This document shows, piece after piece, positions 37,078 through 48,845 of a stretch of DNA of 64,000 bases (position 1 is the stretch's first letter; every line of letters begins with the position of its first letter). Location of the stretch: assembly GCA_948146395.1 (NCBI GenBank), contig OX411552.1, positions 3,347,501-3,411,500 of the forward strand, written 5' to 3'. A model generated the notes under the pieces. That model was not told the DNA's origin and searched no databases. It worked only from the letters and a program-made list of their open reading frames with translations. The position numbers and the translations under genes were made by a program. The stretch is from Fragum whitleyi (Eukaryota > Mollusca > Bivalvia > Cardiida > Cardiidae).

Positions 37078-37649
37078 TTTAAAGCTGCTCTTTCACAGAT
37101 CGGGAAAATGTGATTTTTTACTTTTTTGTAAAATAAATCGGAAGTAACAACCTCATCACGTTGAAGCCTTTAAAATAATGAGATTCAATCTGATAATGCA
37201 TGGAAAGAAAGACTGATATTCCTGAATTAAGCGAAAATCTTTCTGAAAAAAAAAATAATAAAAAAAATGAAGCAACTACTAACGCCTTAACAGTTATTCT
37301 TCAATTTCGGGCCAACTATTTACGCATGTGAATTCTGCATGTTTGTTTTATTAAATCAAAGAAAAAGGTTAAAGTATTTGAAAGCTGGAAACTTCAAAAC
37401 ATTACCAACAAAAATGAAAGACTATTCATGAAATTCAACTATTTTGTAATTTATAGACTCGAAATAAATAGACTGGATCCCTAACTGATCTTGCCACTTC
37501 AAAAAAACAAGTTACAAAATTATTGAAATATGTTGTTTTTAGTGCCAATGCCCTTTGGCATTTTTAATCGTCTAAAAATGCACACATTTCCAAATCTAAG
37601 AACAAGTTATGTATATTTTTGTGAGAAACTGTGAAAGAGCAGCTTTAAA
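37078..37649. mobile_element. 572-bp element with perfect 21-bp terminal inverted repeats (intron 14)
   Basis: TTTAAAGCTGCTCTTTCACAG at the left and CTGTGAAAGAGCAGCTTTAAA at the right are exact inverses. TTAA lies within both ends, so a TTAA target duplication is possible. No coding sequence, so it is non-autonomous. It starts about 50 bp upstream (in gene sense) of the exon 15 acceptor. Confidence 0.9.
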
Positions 37650-37756
37650 CCGTTTGACGATGCATTTACATTATATCTCTAAGTTTAGAGAAAAAAACCC
37701 ACAAAACATCCGATTTACCTGTCTGGTTGTTTAAAATAACAAATTTTCAGTCCCCG

Positions 37757-37893
37757 CTTGTATAAAAGAAAATCATTGGTTAATTATGAACCGGAAGTTA
37801 TTTTTTTTACCGATATAGATTGGAACAACAATCCTGATTGGATAAAATTAAGTTCCGGTTAAAATTCAATGAATGGTTATATCTTATACAACA
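37757..37893. repeat. Foldback TTGTATAAAAGA family (intron 14)
   Basis: The left CTTGTATAAAAGAAAATCATTGG is mirrored loosely by AATGGTTATATCTTATACAA. Similar outlines occur at 47892-48046 and about 54404-54485. Confidence 0.6.
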
Positions 37894-38799
37894 GCGACTA
37901 AGTTGTGTTAGTTCGTACAATATGCTTTATATGATACACATTTTCTGAGGGGTTGGCCACATTAAATAATTTCTCGTGCTCAATAAAATACGTGCATACT
38001 AGTATCTGACCTCAAAGATATTAACCCTTAAATTTAAAAGATTAGCACAAATGTGCTAAGCAATAATTGCTTTCTCTTCAAAAACGTCTCTACATAATGA
38101 ATAAATTGTTGAGATTATGCTCGTCAACAAAATATAAATAAACTGAGGTGCTTCAGCACTTAATCGCGTCACAGGCCTGGATCTACTGATGATGATGGTT
38201 AGAGAAAATTAAGGTTCTTTTGCGGGGGAAAAATGACAGCTCTCACAAACACAATTGAATATTTTTGAAAATTAACCCAAATATTCATATCTTTAAAAAT
38301 TGTATTCACGTTCAGGGCAAACTATTCAGTTTTAGCTATGTACGCTTTAACTGAACTGTTCATCAAAAGTTACTCTACAATTAAATCAAAGGTCGCCAAA
38401 GAAACAGGTCCTGTAATCTATGCTGAAAATATTCACCACGTGTATGGATAACATTTCACTCTACAAAAGCCATATTTTTCATTTCATTTTAATCAGTTTT
38501 TGAAACAATGGCTGTACAATTATTTACTCTTATTCATTTTGAAATCCTTCATTTAGCTTCCGAAAAAAATGTTGAAGTCTTACACTATAAACTATATATG
38601 GAAATAACCTCTGGCAATTATAGTCATATATTTCAGCCGATCAAGATAATTCAGGACAGTCAGGTCATAGGCGTAGCTATAATTTTGAAATTTATACGCT
38701 ATAGGAAGTCGACCAACAATGTATAGGATAAAGGCGACATGTGGACAGTTACAAAAGATGAAAATTCTCCGTCCGCTCCTCTTTTCTATGATATGAGCG

Positions 38800-38872
38800 T
38801 TGGTGAATAATCATAACATATCGACTACAGCTTGAATAAGCTGTAGTTTCGATGTTATGATTATTCATCAAC
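38800..38872. repeat. Foldback with GACTACAGCTT arms (intron 14)
   Basis: GTTGGTGAATAATCATAACAT and CGACTACAGCTT are mirrored by AAGCTGTAGTTTCG and ATGTTATGATTATTCATCAAC. Related to 21941-22004. Confidence 0.88.
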
Positions 38873-39786
38873 GACCTTTTCGAAAGAGCTTGTTTTCTAA
38901 TACGCACTTGCGTAATGTGCGTAATGTTATTCACACCCTTGGTCTGATAAAGAGTCATCCTTTGATCGTTCCAGAGAAATTTAGTTGAGGCCGTTTCTGA
39001 GAAAATGACTTAAAAAAAGTTACATTACATCCTTTACATAATTTCATAATTTATAGAGATTACCTTCTAATTAACGCTGAACATTGTCAATCTAACATCG
39101 ATTTGCTGTATGTTAAATGGCCTTGATCATATAATTTGCAGATAAAGGACGTTTAATATTTGAGGGTATATCATGACAGAGGACAAGAGGAGGGGCTAGT
39201 GATATGATAAAAGCGTTGATAACAGGACGTCCAATAACCAACAATTATTGCACAGTATATGCGTTTTCAGGGCGTTATAGACATACGTTAACTGACAAAA
39301 CCCGGGCGTTAACGGAAGAAAACGTTGATTAATAAGTAAATTCACGTGCCGTTAACGCCTGGGTTTCTTAACCTTAGTATCATCAGTCTGGGCCTAAACA
39401 CTTTATCATTTTTTTCTTTTTCTAATATTAAAGTAGTACATAAATAAAGACGTCGATCCTATTCCCTTGTTATTTTTTGTGACGTCGGTAATTTACCAAG
39501 CAACGTCCGTATAAACAAAATTGACGGCGCAATGCATAACGTAATTCTTCGGGCACATTATTACTCTGGGAGCTAGTTTTTTGAATTATTTTCTATATAT
39601 ACACTTCAGTCTTTATTTTTATGCAAGAATAACGTCAAATTACGTTTTTTCAGAAGTTAAAATTTGTAGAGACCCACAAAATGCTTTAACGCCCCCGTGC
39701 TTTGCACTCGGGCGTTAAACCATTTTTTCGGGTCCTTGCAAATGCTAACACCCTCAAATACGTGAATTAACACTTTAATAACTTAC

Positions 39787-39903
39787 AGCACAGGTTACAG
39801 GTGAGAGGACAGTTCTGGGTAGCAAAAACCTTAGCTCCGGCATCCGTACAGATGTGCTGGGATTGATCGAGAACAGCACAGTTTGAAATAGCGTCATGAC
39901 AAC
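39787..39903 (-). CDS. Exon 14: ShKT domain 6 (atypical)
   Basis: 117 nt, symmetric phase 1, donor GTAAGT. Begins CHDAISNCAVLDQSQHIC and ends NCPLTCNLC. Spacing is C-6-C-9-C-12-C-3-C-2-C. The second loop is two residues longer than in its siblings, and the usual Trp is replaced by Phe (AKVFATQ). All six cysteines are kept, so the fold is expected to hold. Confidence 0.92.
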
Positions 39904-39951
39904 CTAAAATAGGTTTGAAAAAGCGATAGAATTCAACACTTCTCAAATTTT

Positions 39952-40381
39952 TTACAGTTAATAATGACGTGAAATTGACAAGGCGACTGATTTTTGAATG
40001 ATTTTGAATGAAATACAATGATTGAAAGGAGCCAGTTTTGAGTAAAATTTAAGGGAGGTTATCCAATATCGCTAATTTTATTCAGGATGAACAAAATCAG
40101 CGATATTCATTACCTCCCTTTAAAAAATATGCATACAATGTCTATAAATAGCTTTCTATTTCTCCAAGAACCAATCAGAGGCTTATAATTTTAATAATGA
40201 AAGTGAAATCGCGATTTATTTCTAGCTAAATTCTGAATGTAGCTGATGATCTTATCTTTTTAGTTACTTTGAGGCGTTTTTGAATGGTTTGAGCGAGTGT
40301 TTGGAATGAATGAATGGAGCGCTGGGTGAGCGAATTTAAATGGTTTTGATTGAGATAAAGGTCAATTTCACGATGTTGTTA
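39952..40381. mobile_element. MITE family CAGTTAACAACATC, copy in intron 13
   Basis: Left TTACAGTTAATAATGACGTGAAATT, right CAATTTCACGATGTTGTTA. Internal GTTTGGAATGAATGAATGG and the central TTTATTCAGGATGAACAAAAT correspond to 32863-33286. Confidence 0.83.
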
Positions 40382-41532
40382 TTCCTTGGCTTATTTCGCC
40401 TGAGACTCCGTTTATTTTCCGTGAGTGAAATCGGAAAATCACCGATGATCGACGAATTCCGCCAATTAGCATTAATATTTAAGTGTTTACTGGGGGCATA
40501 CGAGGGTTGTTCAAAAATTAACCGGATTTTGCCTCGCAAAATTTTATTTTTAAAGCGATCAAACTAAATTTGGTATCATTCGCTGTCGGAATTCACTCCA
40601 CATATAGTTATGTAGAATTGATATAGTTATCGAACATAGCGCGCGCGCATCTCCCATATAAAATGTCATGGAAACGAGTACCCGGCGCAGCAGATGAAAT
40701 AAAAACTATTTTTGGTCTTCGTTTGTAAATATTCCTTCTTTTCTAACTGTTAAATAATTTGAAAATTAAGTGAGTTGTTGGAATAAGTTTTACAAATGCC
40801 TTGTCTTAATTTGAAGAAATTTGACCGTATAGTTTTTCGATAATATTCGTTTAAAATGTGGCGGGGTAAGTGTTTTGGAACGTTCTAGACGACGTCAACT
40901 GAATGCTCGGAATTTTGGTCTTTAGTAATTCTATTCATTATCTACCAAAATAACGAAAGACATAAATCAAACGCTTGTCACGCTGAAAGGGAATGGTTCA
41001 TTCTTCCATATGCTTAATTTTCATCGGTGAAGACGCTTCCGTGCCCCGTGAGATAGAGGAAGAACGGACAGAGAGAAACTTGTCAAAGCAACTGTAGGGA
41101 AGTCAATTTCCGAGTCTCTGGAAGATATAGGCGATTAACTAAGAGGTACCTATCTGAGAATTTTGACGTCGTACCGTTCGATTTTACCTTTATATAAACC
41201 ACAAAAGCACAGCTTAACTATAGGAACACTGAGTTCATACTTCTTCTATGAATAACGAGTCATGACAAGCTAAATTACACATCACCAAATGTCTCAATTC
41301 TTGACAACCTCGCTAACGTCATGTAAAGTGCGCCGCCACCTAATACCCATGTACTTTTGTTTGCGTGTGAAATGAATATACATCGTTCAACTGCTTCAGG
41401 CTTTTGCAAGTTTGATCATATAAAGTGTCCCGTTAATATGAGTATACTTTTTTCACATAGCGATAAATCAGTGATGATTAATAGACATAATCCGGATAAA
41501 AATTGAACATCCCTCGTACTTAGTACTCACAC

Positions 41533-41610
41533 GTGTGGTGTAGAGGATAAGTCGTCCGCCTCTGATACAAGAGTACCCAAGTTCAAACCGAGTAAGAGAC
41601 AGAATAAATT
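41533..41610 (+). repeat. tRNA-derived sequence (SINE head or tRNA relic)
   Basis: GTGGTGTAGAGGATAAGTC resembles an A box and CCAAGTTCAAACCGAG a B box, at roughly tRNA spacing. No matching acceptor stem was seen, so a functional tRNA is not called. Confidence 0.4.
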
Positions 41611-42087
41611 TCTGCCTCAAGTTTTCCTTTTTTCTGTCTTACAATCTAATGTGTTCTTTTTAGAAGGAGGGTCTATTGGGGTATATCAACTTTCTTTTCA
41701 TTTTGAAAACATATTTTTTCATGTATTGAATTTACTTTCGAATTATAAAATAACAACAGCAGAGTTGGCTCTGATGATGCAAGGTGCCTTTGTGGTAACT
41801 TTGGCAACGGTTTTTTCCTTTTTGGAACAGGTTCGAAGCTAGGCTTAAAGGGGAAATTTTGCTGTTTTCTGAAAATTAGGAAACATCTTTCCTCGTGGTT
41901 TTAGATAAATATGTTCGGTGTATACTTCACTTTATACAACAATGAAAAATCATTTGCATCTTAGACACCGCGATATGAATGAGCAGAAAGTGGGCGTTTA
42001 ATAATTTTATAAAATTCCCCGTGATGTGAACTTGCAATAAGGACGAAGAAAAGTATGAAAAAAAGAAAAATAAAATAAAACAATAAG

Positions 42088-42162
42088 CGCCACGGAGACT
42101 TGAACTCACAGAGATGAGAATGGTAGAGATACACCTTATCCGACTGAGCTATTTTTTTCTTT
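42088..42162 (-). repeat. tRNA-derived sequence, minus strand
   Basis: The minus strand reads ATAGCTCAGTCGGATAAGG (A-box like) and GTGAGTTCAAGTCTCCG (B-box like) at tRNA spacing. The two ends do not pair into an acceptor stem, so this is a pseudo-tRNA or SINE fragment. Confidence 0.45.
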
Positions 42163-42885
42163 CTCTCACTCACTGTTTAAATTGCGTTTTTATATTAATG
42201 TGTTTCTTACGGCTTGTGTAATAAGAACTCGGAAATCTTCCGAAGATATACGGAATATGCATTGAGTCTCAGGCGAAATTAGCCAAATAATATAACTGTA
42301 TATATATTTGATCAATACTAACAACTCGTAAACATATCGCTTTGATCCAATTTTTATTCATTATTCTAAAATCTACATCTAGAAATAATTAATATTTATT
42401 TGTCCTAACAGTTTACTCACTAATTCCCTTTTTATACATTGTGATATACTAGCTGGCTTTCAGTTGCAGATCTATTTTAAAATCGAATTCTTCGATTCGT
42501 TTTGCAAACTCTGCTTTTCGTTTGAGCGTGAGTAAATAAACAACTGAGTTTGACTTGAAATGAAAATAATTTATCAAGTATTATTCTATCCAAGAGAATC
42601 ATTTCATAAAAAAATATAATGTCAATAGGAAAATACAAAAATAAACTCAATTTTCTGTTCCACTCACTGAATCTTTAAATGTGCTTGTAAACCACTTTAA
42701 TGCGTCTTCGTATTCCGCTTTATAGATCTACTTGCATTTGAAAAGAATCATATAGATCAATTACGCCCCTAACCCCTTGTATTTGTTAGCGAAGACCTCT
42801 CAGAGATTTCCTTATCTTATGCTTGTGTAACATCACATTCTACATGAGATCATCACCACGTCATCCTACGCATACATATATAAAA

Positions 42886-42958
42886 TGTGACCCGTCACGC
42901 GAAAGAGAACCATCTGGGATTACTGTAAAAAATGATCCATTTTCGCTTGACAGGTCAT
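42886..42958. mobile_element. MITE family GTGACCCGTCACGCG, internally deleted copy
   Basis: TGTGACCCGTCACGCGAAAG and CATTTTCGCTTGACAGGTCAT are brought together to 73 bp, keeping both terminal repeats and little else. Confidence 0.85.
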
Positions 42959-43727
42959 ATATAAATATATATGATTTATCATGTGGTCGTTCCAAAAGTT
43001 TAAACGCACAATACCTTTTTTTAATGTGAGAAAAGAATCTGTTTCTCGATTTTATTTTCAAGACAATCTTTTCTTAGCCTCGTCTAGAATAAGAAAGTTA
43101 TTTAGCTCGCCATATTAGACAGATCCTAAATATATTATAAGTTATACGGTTTCTTGCCGGGGTATATGACGATTTATTCCCGGCTGGAAAAAATATGTAT
43201 TATACTTCAAAGTTTTAGGGCTTAATATCCTTTTTTGTCTATTTAAGGCCTTGGTATAAACAGAATTCTTTTAAACCAACAATATCCCTTAATGCGCCCC
43301 TATAAAAAGAAAACATATACAACGTGACGTCATATATAGTTGTGGCGTCACACTACTACACTCCGCGATGTTGTGATAGGCTATAGAAGAGGTTCTTGGC
43401 TGAACCAGCGATAAAGTTGGCACTTTAAATGGACAGATTTGTAAAATGTTAAGGTATTTATTAACATCTATATCATTTTTTATTTGCAGATTATTGAATA
43501 ACGTGCTCTTTAACCGTAGCCTAATGTGTATACTCGGGTCATGCTATCAGCGAAGCGAGAGAATCATGGCTGCCTTTACCGTTTCGATTTTGTGTCTATG
43601 TTTACGGCGAGGCGCCTTAAGGAAACATTAGAAGTTATACTGGAGCGGCCGTAGATATCAATGTTTGTCAGGTCAGCATTAACCAATGAAAATGCTAGAA
43701 TTTCCTTTGCAGTATAATAATACATAC

Positions 43728-43793
43728 TCGCTCCTGCCATACCACCTGTCATACCGCCCGTCATACCACCAGTAGAACCTCCCGTCATACCAC
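43728..43793 (-). CDS. Exon 13: short GGMTGG linker
   Basis: 66 nt, symmetric phase 1, donor GTATGT. Encodes repeats of GGMTGG / GGSTGG ending GGMAGA, with a 12-bp DNA period. It is the shortest of the MTGG linkers and joins ShKT5 to ShKT6. No cysteine. Confidence 0.88.
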
Positions 43794-44919
43794 CTATAAA
43801 GAGTAAGCCTTATTTTTTTTTTCAAGAAGTCGGATGATATCTTTCACTCGGGAACCTTCGACGATTCTACGTAATAGACCGCGGGAATAATGAGGATGTT
43901 GACATGAAAGTGCGTCATATCTCACGAGGGTTTATGTGACGTTACAAACATTATTAAAGATGACGTTGCGAAAAAAATCAACGGAAGGATAACTTGGGCA
44001 AATTATAATTTGATAACGACACGCAATGTTTTTCTGCGTTTTTTCATCTTAATATTTTATACCAAAAATTTATCCACAGACGATCGGAAAGAATTAAAAA
44101 ATATGAATTCCAAAAAAACGTATTATATTTCCGAAGTTTCATCATAAGCCGAATTACCTAAAAAATGACCCAAGTTTACACCACGTAAGTCCGAGGTACT
44201 TTCTAGTTTACGGAAAAGTCCGAGCGATGTTCCAAATGGATGTGTTTGTAAGTCATTGCATACTTGAGAAAATATACAGGTATTGTAGTGAGTATACGTT
44301 TCGAACGGTGCATGGTAGGTCCTCGGATAGGTTAAATTGTCGGTGTAACCAACATATATTGATTTTTGACTAAATGAATTTTAAATTATGGAATTTTTAA
44401 ATGTTATATGTTTTTACACGATTTGACAATTAATGCTTTCCTACAAAATATTTCACCGCGACGGGTTTAATTATTCAATAGAGCCAACGACAAAATTCAT
44501 TCAAAGTCAAACGATAGATTGCTAAAGCCTTTGTTTTTTATATATGAAGTTTTTAAGCTTCGATAACTTTCAGACGTTTCACCAGTTATTCTTATCTTTT
44601 ATTTAAATCTATGTCAATATTAAGAATAACACAAAGTCGTTGAATAAAAACTGCAATTTAACAACAACAACAACAAAAAAAAATCTCGTTTGTTAAATTT
44701 TCCGAAATCAAAATGAAGTAAATATTATAATTGCCCTATCTAACAACTCCACAAAGATGTCATTTAAAATAACAATTGGTTTAATTTTTTTTCTGCGATT
44801 AACTTTATTTTTAAACGAACATGGAATAATGTTTGAAAACTCCTGTGATTTGTTTTGAAGTAACACGTGTTTTGTAAAACTATACAGATATATTCATGAG
44901 ATTATTATTTCAGACCTAC

Positions 44920-45039
44920 CAGAAGAGCATAAATTGCAGTGTTTAGCACAGTTAGCATTGGCCCATGAGGCAAACTTTGGATCTGTACATGTAGACTTCT
45001 CGTAAGAAGCACAGTTGGCTATGGCATCAGAGCATGAAC
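44920..45039 (-). CDS. Exon 12: ShKT domain 5
   Basis: 120 nt, symmetric phase 1, donor GTAGGT. Begins GSCSDAIANCASYEKSTC, includes KFASWAN and ends NCAKHCNLCSSG. Spacing C-6-C-7-C-12-C-3-C-2-C. Three extra residues (SSG) after the last cysteine act as the start of the next linker. Confidence 0.94.
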
Positions 45040-45344
45040 CTGGAATAGTGAAAGGGAGTAGGCGTACTATTATTTATCTTATAATTATACAAATATCCGT
45101 GCGGTAAACATCCCATATGATATTTTTTTATGATATTACATGGATATTTTTAGAACAATTACATAATGCGGTTATTTATAGAAACTTGCTTTCTCTGTAA
45201 GAAACATTGACGAAAACAAGGCAAATTGAGGTTATATAAGATAAATATAAAAGGAAATTAGTGTGTTTGAATTTTTTTTTATCTAACTCGGTTGATGGAA
45301 TTGATAATTGTCTCGGCAGAGCCTCGACCATGATCAATTCCCCA

Positions 45345-45735
45345 AACTTCGTCGAGGAAGTGGAATAAACGCGTTGAATATTTTTGAAATTACAATGAGT
45401 GTTATAGCACCAGGGGAATATCCATGCAATAGAGCAAAGAATGTGATATTTTCGTTGAGAAAATGACGTCATAATGCATTTGCTGATTGCTGGCGTTATG
45501 TTTCATAGAATAACTTGATCAATACATTTCGGTAATTTCCTCGATTTATCGCAAAAATACAGGTGATAGGCTATTATAAATAGAATATCAAGTTTGTGCT
45601 CATTTAATACCGGATTCATTAAACTCGTCACCGTAAACATACAAAAACTCGGCGTAATCTTGATTTTAACTGTTTATAGATGACTCGTTTAATAATTTTG
45701 GTATTCAATGATCACTTTTCTATTATCCCTTAAAT
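45345..45735 (+). repeat. 'GACGTC' dispersed repeat copy in intron 11
   Basis: Shares CGCGTTGAATATTTTTGAAATT, GAAAATGACGTCATAATG and GTTTATAGATGACTCGTTTAATAA with the copy at 60838-61255. Confidence 0.78.
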
Positions 45736-45925
45736 ATCCAACGGTGGCGAGAAACCATTCCAATCTCTTTATAATGTAATGTCTGGGGTTAAAAGAAAAA
45801 ACAAAACGTCAACATTTAGTAAAACTGATGAATAGTCGCCAACTTGATCGGCACATATGGCAAAATTGTATAACACATCGGATGTAATAAACATATTATC
45901 TCTACTTTTTCTCTAAGTGGTAAAT

Positions 45926-46003
45926 CGATGACTCTGCACGAAACAGTTGTAACTGCCTATATGTTAATAGGCAGTTACAACCGTTTTGCGCTGAGCCATC
46001 GAA
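45926..46003. repeat. Foldback CGATGACTCTGCACGAAA (intron 11)
   Basis: GTTGTAACTGCCTAT is mirrored by ATAGGCAGTTACAAC, and the outer arms CGATGACTCTGC / GCTGAGCCATCG also pair. The frame running right from it (to 46242) has no domain. Confidence 0.87.
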
Positions 46004-47631
46004 ATATTGTTGCAGTTCTTATCTCTCTTGCAGTTCTTATCTCTCTGTCGGATCAACCGCTTAAATGTTTGTTTCGAAGTACATATAATTCTAAAATTTA
46101 TGGAATTCAAAATTTCGTTTTATCAAGAAAGGCGGGACTAATGTACCAGATGGGCTATTTAATTCGAACAGTTTTCAAATTACCTAGACTATTTTATCCT
46201 CTGACAAATTCCATCACAAAGCTGGTCAAGACAAAAGAATGAAGTTAGAAAGCTTTCTTTGTTTAAACCAACGACATGCTTTTTTATACAATTTCTTTTA
46301 TAACAATCTGATATTATATGAGCATGAGCTAATAATAGCAACAGTTTCACAGGTATAGACCAGCAATTTCAAGTGAGTGATCAAAGATCAATTTTACATT
46401 GAAAATGATGGGAGATAACGTTTTCTCGAGCCTCACTCTTTTTTTGGAACTATACACAATGTTTCGTCTCAGACCAGCCAGTGCATCGGACTATAGTTTC
46501 TGTTCATAAATGATGATTATTTTCAGTGCACTGCGTGATTGTCCAGACTGCTCGAAATATGTATCTATCTGCCCATTTAGCACAGATGTTATTTCTAGAA
46601 ATGTCGTATGCAGGCTATTACTTGGTTATGATTTATGTAATCTTATAAGCTATTATTCAGCGGCAACATTCTAAGTATTAAAAACAAAGTTGAACTATCG
46701 CGCATTATTTTTTGTTAGCTTTCGGTAATATCATCGAGGTTGTTTTCAGAATTTTACTTTGATATCAATTAAGAGATTGCAAAAGATGTAATTGGGTCCG
46801 TAGTTCCATGTTCCAAACCATTCGGCAATAATTATAAGTGTCAATAAACTGACAGACCCGGTCGAATACGCACGGAGTCCTATGTAGTAAAAATATTTTC
46901 CAAATTTAACTTTAACTTGATTATAATTAAATGAAGGGTCAAAATTATTGTCTCTTAATTTCTTGATTATGATATTTTGTATTGACTTTTTTCTATATCA
47001 AATCTACCATTGCCGCGTTATTTTTCTTGGAATTAATAAGCTGTTGTAACCTTTTCAAGCTGAGGTCATGAAGTTTTTTATCGTCAACTTTGCTTTTTTT
47101 CTCTGGCGCAGCGACTGAATGGAATTATCTTCTTTCGTTCTTTAGATTTAATGCTAGGGATATTATTACTATTTCTATCTTTTATAAGGTACATTTCATT
47201 GCTTGAGGTTTCTTCTGTTAATTCTTTTTACGGAGTTCTTTATCCTTTTTTCATTTTATTTTCCTCAAAAGACCATTAGACAGAGATCGAGAAAAGAGGA
47301 ATGTGACAAATTTATCCTGTACTTTTCCGAAACCCATTGTTTGTTGTGCTTTAAACTGTGCCGTGAATTATTGTTCATAAGATCAAAATAGCCTTAAAAG
47401 TAACATCGTATTAAACACAAAAGGACCAGAGGGAGTTTCGATCTTTTGACCTCTGCATTGCAAGTCTCGGGGCTCTAACCTATAGCAATAAGTGGCCACT
47501 TAAAATAACGGGGTATATTTTGTTATTTGAAAGTAACGTTCGTGTATTTCAATCTTTATAAATGAGTTGGTTCCGAATATCAATGAGGGTCAACAGGAAT
47601 AATAAATGAGCGACAGTGAAACAATACAAAC

Positions 47632-47802
47632 CACTAGTCATGGTTCCCGTCCCGCCTGTCATGGTTCCGGTTCCTCCAGGCATAGTTCCGGTTCCGCCTG
47701 TCATGGTTCCCGTCCCTCCTGTCATGGTTCCTGTTCCGCCAGGCATGGTCCCAGTGCCACCTGTCATGGTTCCCGTTCCACCGGTCATGGTACCCGATCC
47801 TC
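47632..47802 (-). CDS. Exon 11: longest regular MTGG linker, 7-residue period
   Basis: 171 nt, symmetric phase 1. Encodes eight units of GTGTM[TP]GG (21-bp period). Proline replaces threonine in units 3 and 6 only, giving a higher-order 63-bp pattern (T-T-P). The donor is ambiguous: GTTTGT after 47632 or GTGGTT after 47635. Both keep phase 1 and differ by one codon. Cysteine-free spacer between ShKT4 and ShKT5. The Pro/Val-rich plus-strand frame here is its antisense shadow. Confidence 0.9.
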
Positions 47803-47891
47803 CTATTTGTGTATTGATGTATTTCATAAGGTTAGCATTGTGTTATTCAATGTTTGTCGTTTCTTTTAGATATGATCGTCGATAATACCTC

Positions 47892-48046
47892 TTTCAAATA
47901 AAAGATAACCGTTGGTTGAAAAATGCCGGTTGTTGATTACAGTCAATCAAGTTTGTTGTTTCAATTGTATCAATTGAAACAAAAAACCTGATTGGTTGAA
48001 ATAAATTTGAAATTTAACAAATGGCAGTCTTTTATACAAACGGGTC
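47892..48046. repeat. Foldback element of the TTGTATAAAAGA family (intron 10)
   Basis: AATAAAAGATAACCGTTGGTTGAA at the left and TTAACAAATGGCAGTCTTTTATAC at the right, with an inner palindrome GTTTCAATTGTATCAATTGAAAC. Confidence 0.7.
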
Positions 48047-48374
48047 CTTGTGAACATCCTGTCTCATACTACCACAATATTACTTGTCGTTGAGTGAAAG
48101 CATTATTAATAAAAGGATGCAGGATTACATACATTGACGAATATTGATCGATCTTTTTCGTTCTGAAAATCTTTGTTCCTTTCTCACAAATTTTAATGTT
48201 ATAACTCTGGATATTTGAAATCATTAATTCACTTTTTGTACTCACTATCTGATTACTTTAACCATCTATTGTATTAATCATTGCGAATATTCTTCCTGAT
48301 TTGAAAGGGTATTACTTTGATAAGAAAATAAATGTACGCTGTTTCACGACCTTTGCGTTATTTCTCTAACCTAC

Positions 48375-48488
48375 CACAGAAGTTGCAATGTCCAGCACAG
48401 TTCTGTCTGGCCCAGTCGTGATAGGAAGCGCTTGTACAGATGTCCGCAGCGTAGTCCTTACAGTTTGAAATAGTATCCATGCATTGGG
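48375..48488 (-). CDS. Exon 10: ShKT domain 4
   Basis: 114 nt, symmetric phase 1, donor GTAGGT. Begins QCMDTISNCKDYAADIC, has SYHDWARQ and ends NCAGHCNFCG. Spacing C-6-C-7-C-12-C-3-C-2-C. His before the fifth cysteine is shared with ShKT5. Confidence 0.94.
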
Positions 48489-48589
48489 CTGCAATAAATA
48501 CATGTATTTATATACACTTGAATACATTTGGATGCGCGCGTGTGTATGTATGTGTATTACCGTTAATTATCGTTGCTACCGTAGAACAT

Positions 48590-48845
48590 ACCCATATGAG
48601 CGACACCCTCAGAAGACGGTTAGTTATTACGGGGGATAGTGCAGGATACATGACGAAGCATGCCGAGATCCGCCATGGTTCTTTAATGTGCCCGGTGTAA
48701 AGCACCATCTCATAGGACCTCGGTTTAACGTCTCATCCAAAAGAAAATTAGTTTATTAGTCTGTCAGCCAAGGAATAGAACCCACGCGAGCGACCTTCAA
48801 TTGTTTTTTAAGTCCGGTGCTCTACCGTCTGCGGTAATCGGACTG
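48590..48845 (-). repeat. SINE-like unit with tRNA-like end (intron 9)
   Basis: The minus strand at 48765-48845 reads TTACCGCAGACGGTAGAGCA and GTGGGTTCTATTCC, an A-box/B-box pair. The adjacent 48660-48745 holds GCCATGGTTCTTTAATGTGCCC and GGACCTCGGTTTAACGTCTC, which looks like a conserved SINE body. Confidence 0.5.

Noticed and set aside
41533..42162. Functional tRNA genes
   Set aside because: A- and B-box-like sequences exist but no acceptor stem pairs on either candidate.
45928..46242. A 104-codon plus-strand gene
   Set aside because: It starts inside a foldback, has no domain or splice context, and lies in an intron of the opposite-strand gene.
47606..47885. Plus-strand frames rich in Val-Pro or Ser/His
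   Set aside because: Antisense shadows of the MTGG linker exon. Splice sites and phase support the minus strand. The same applies at 50812-51033.
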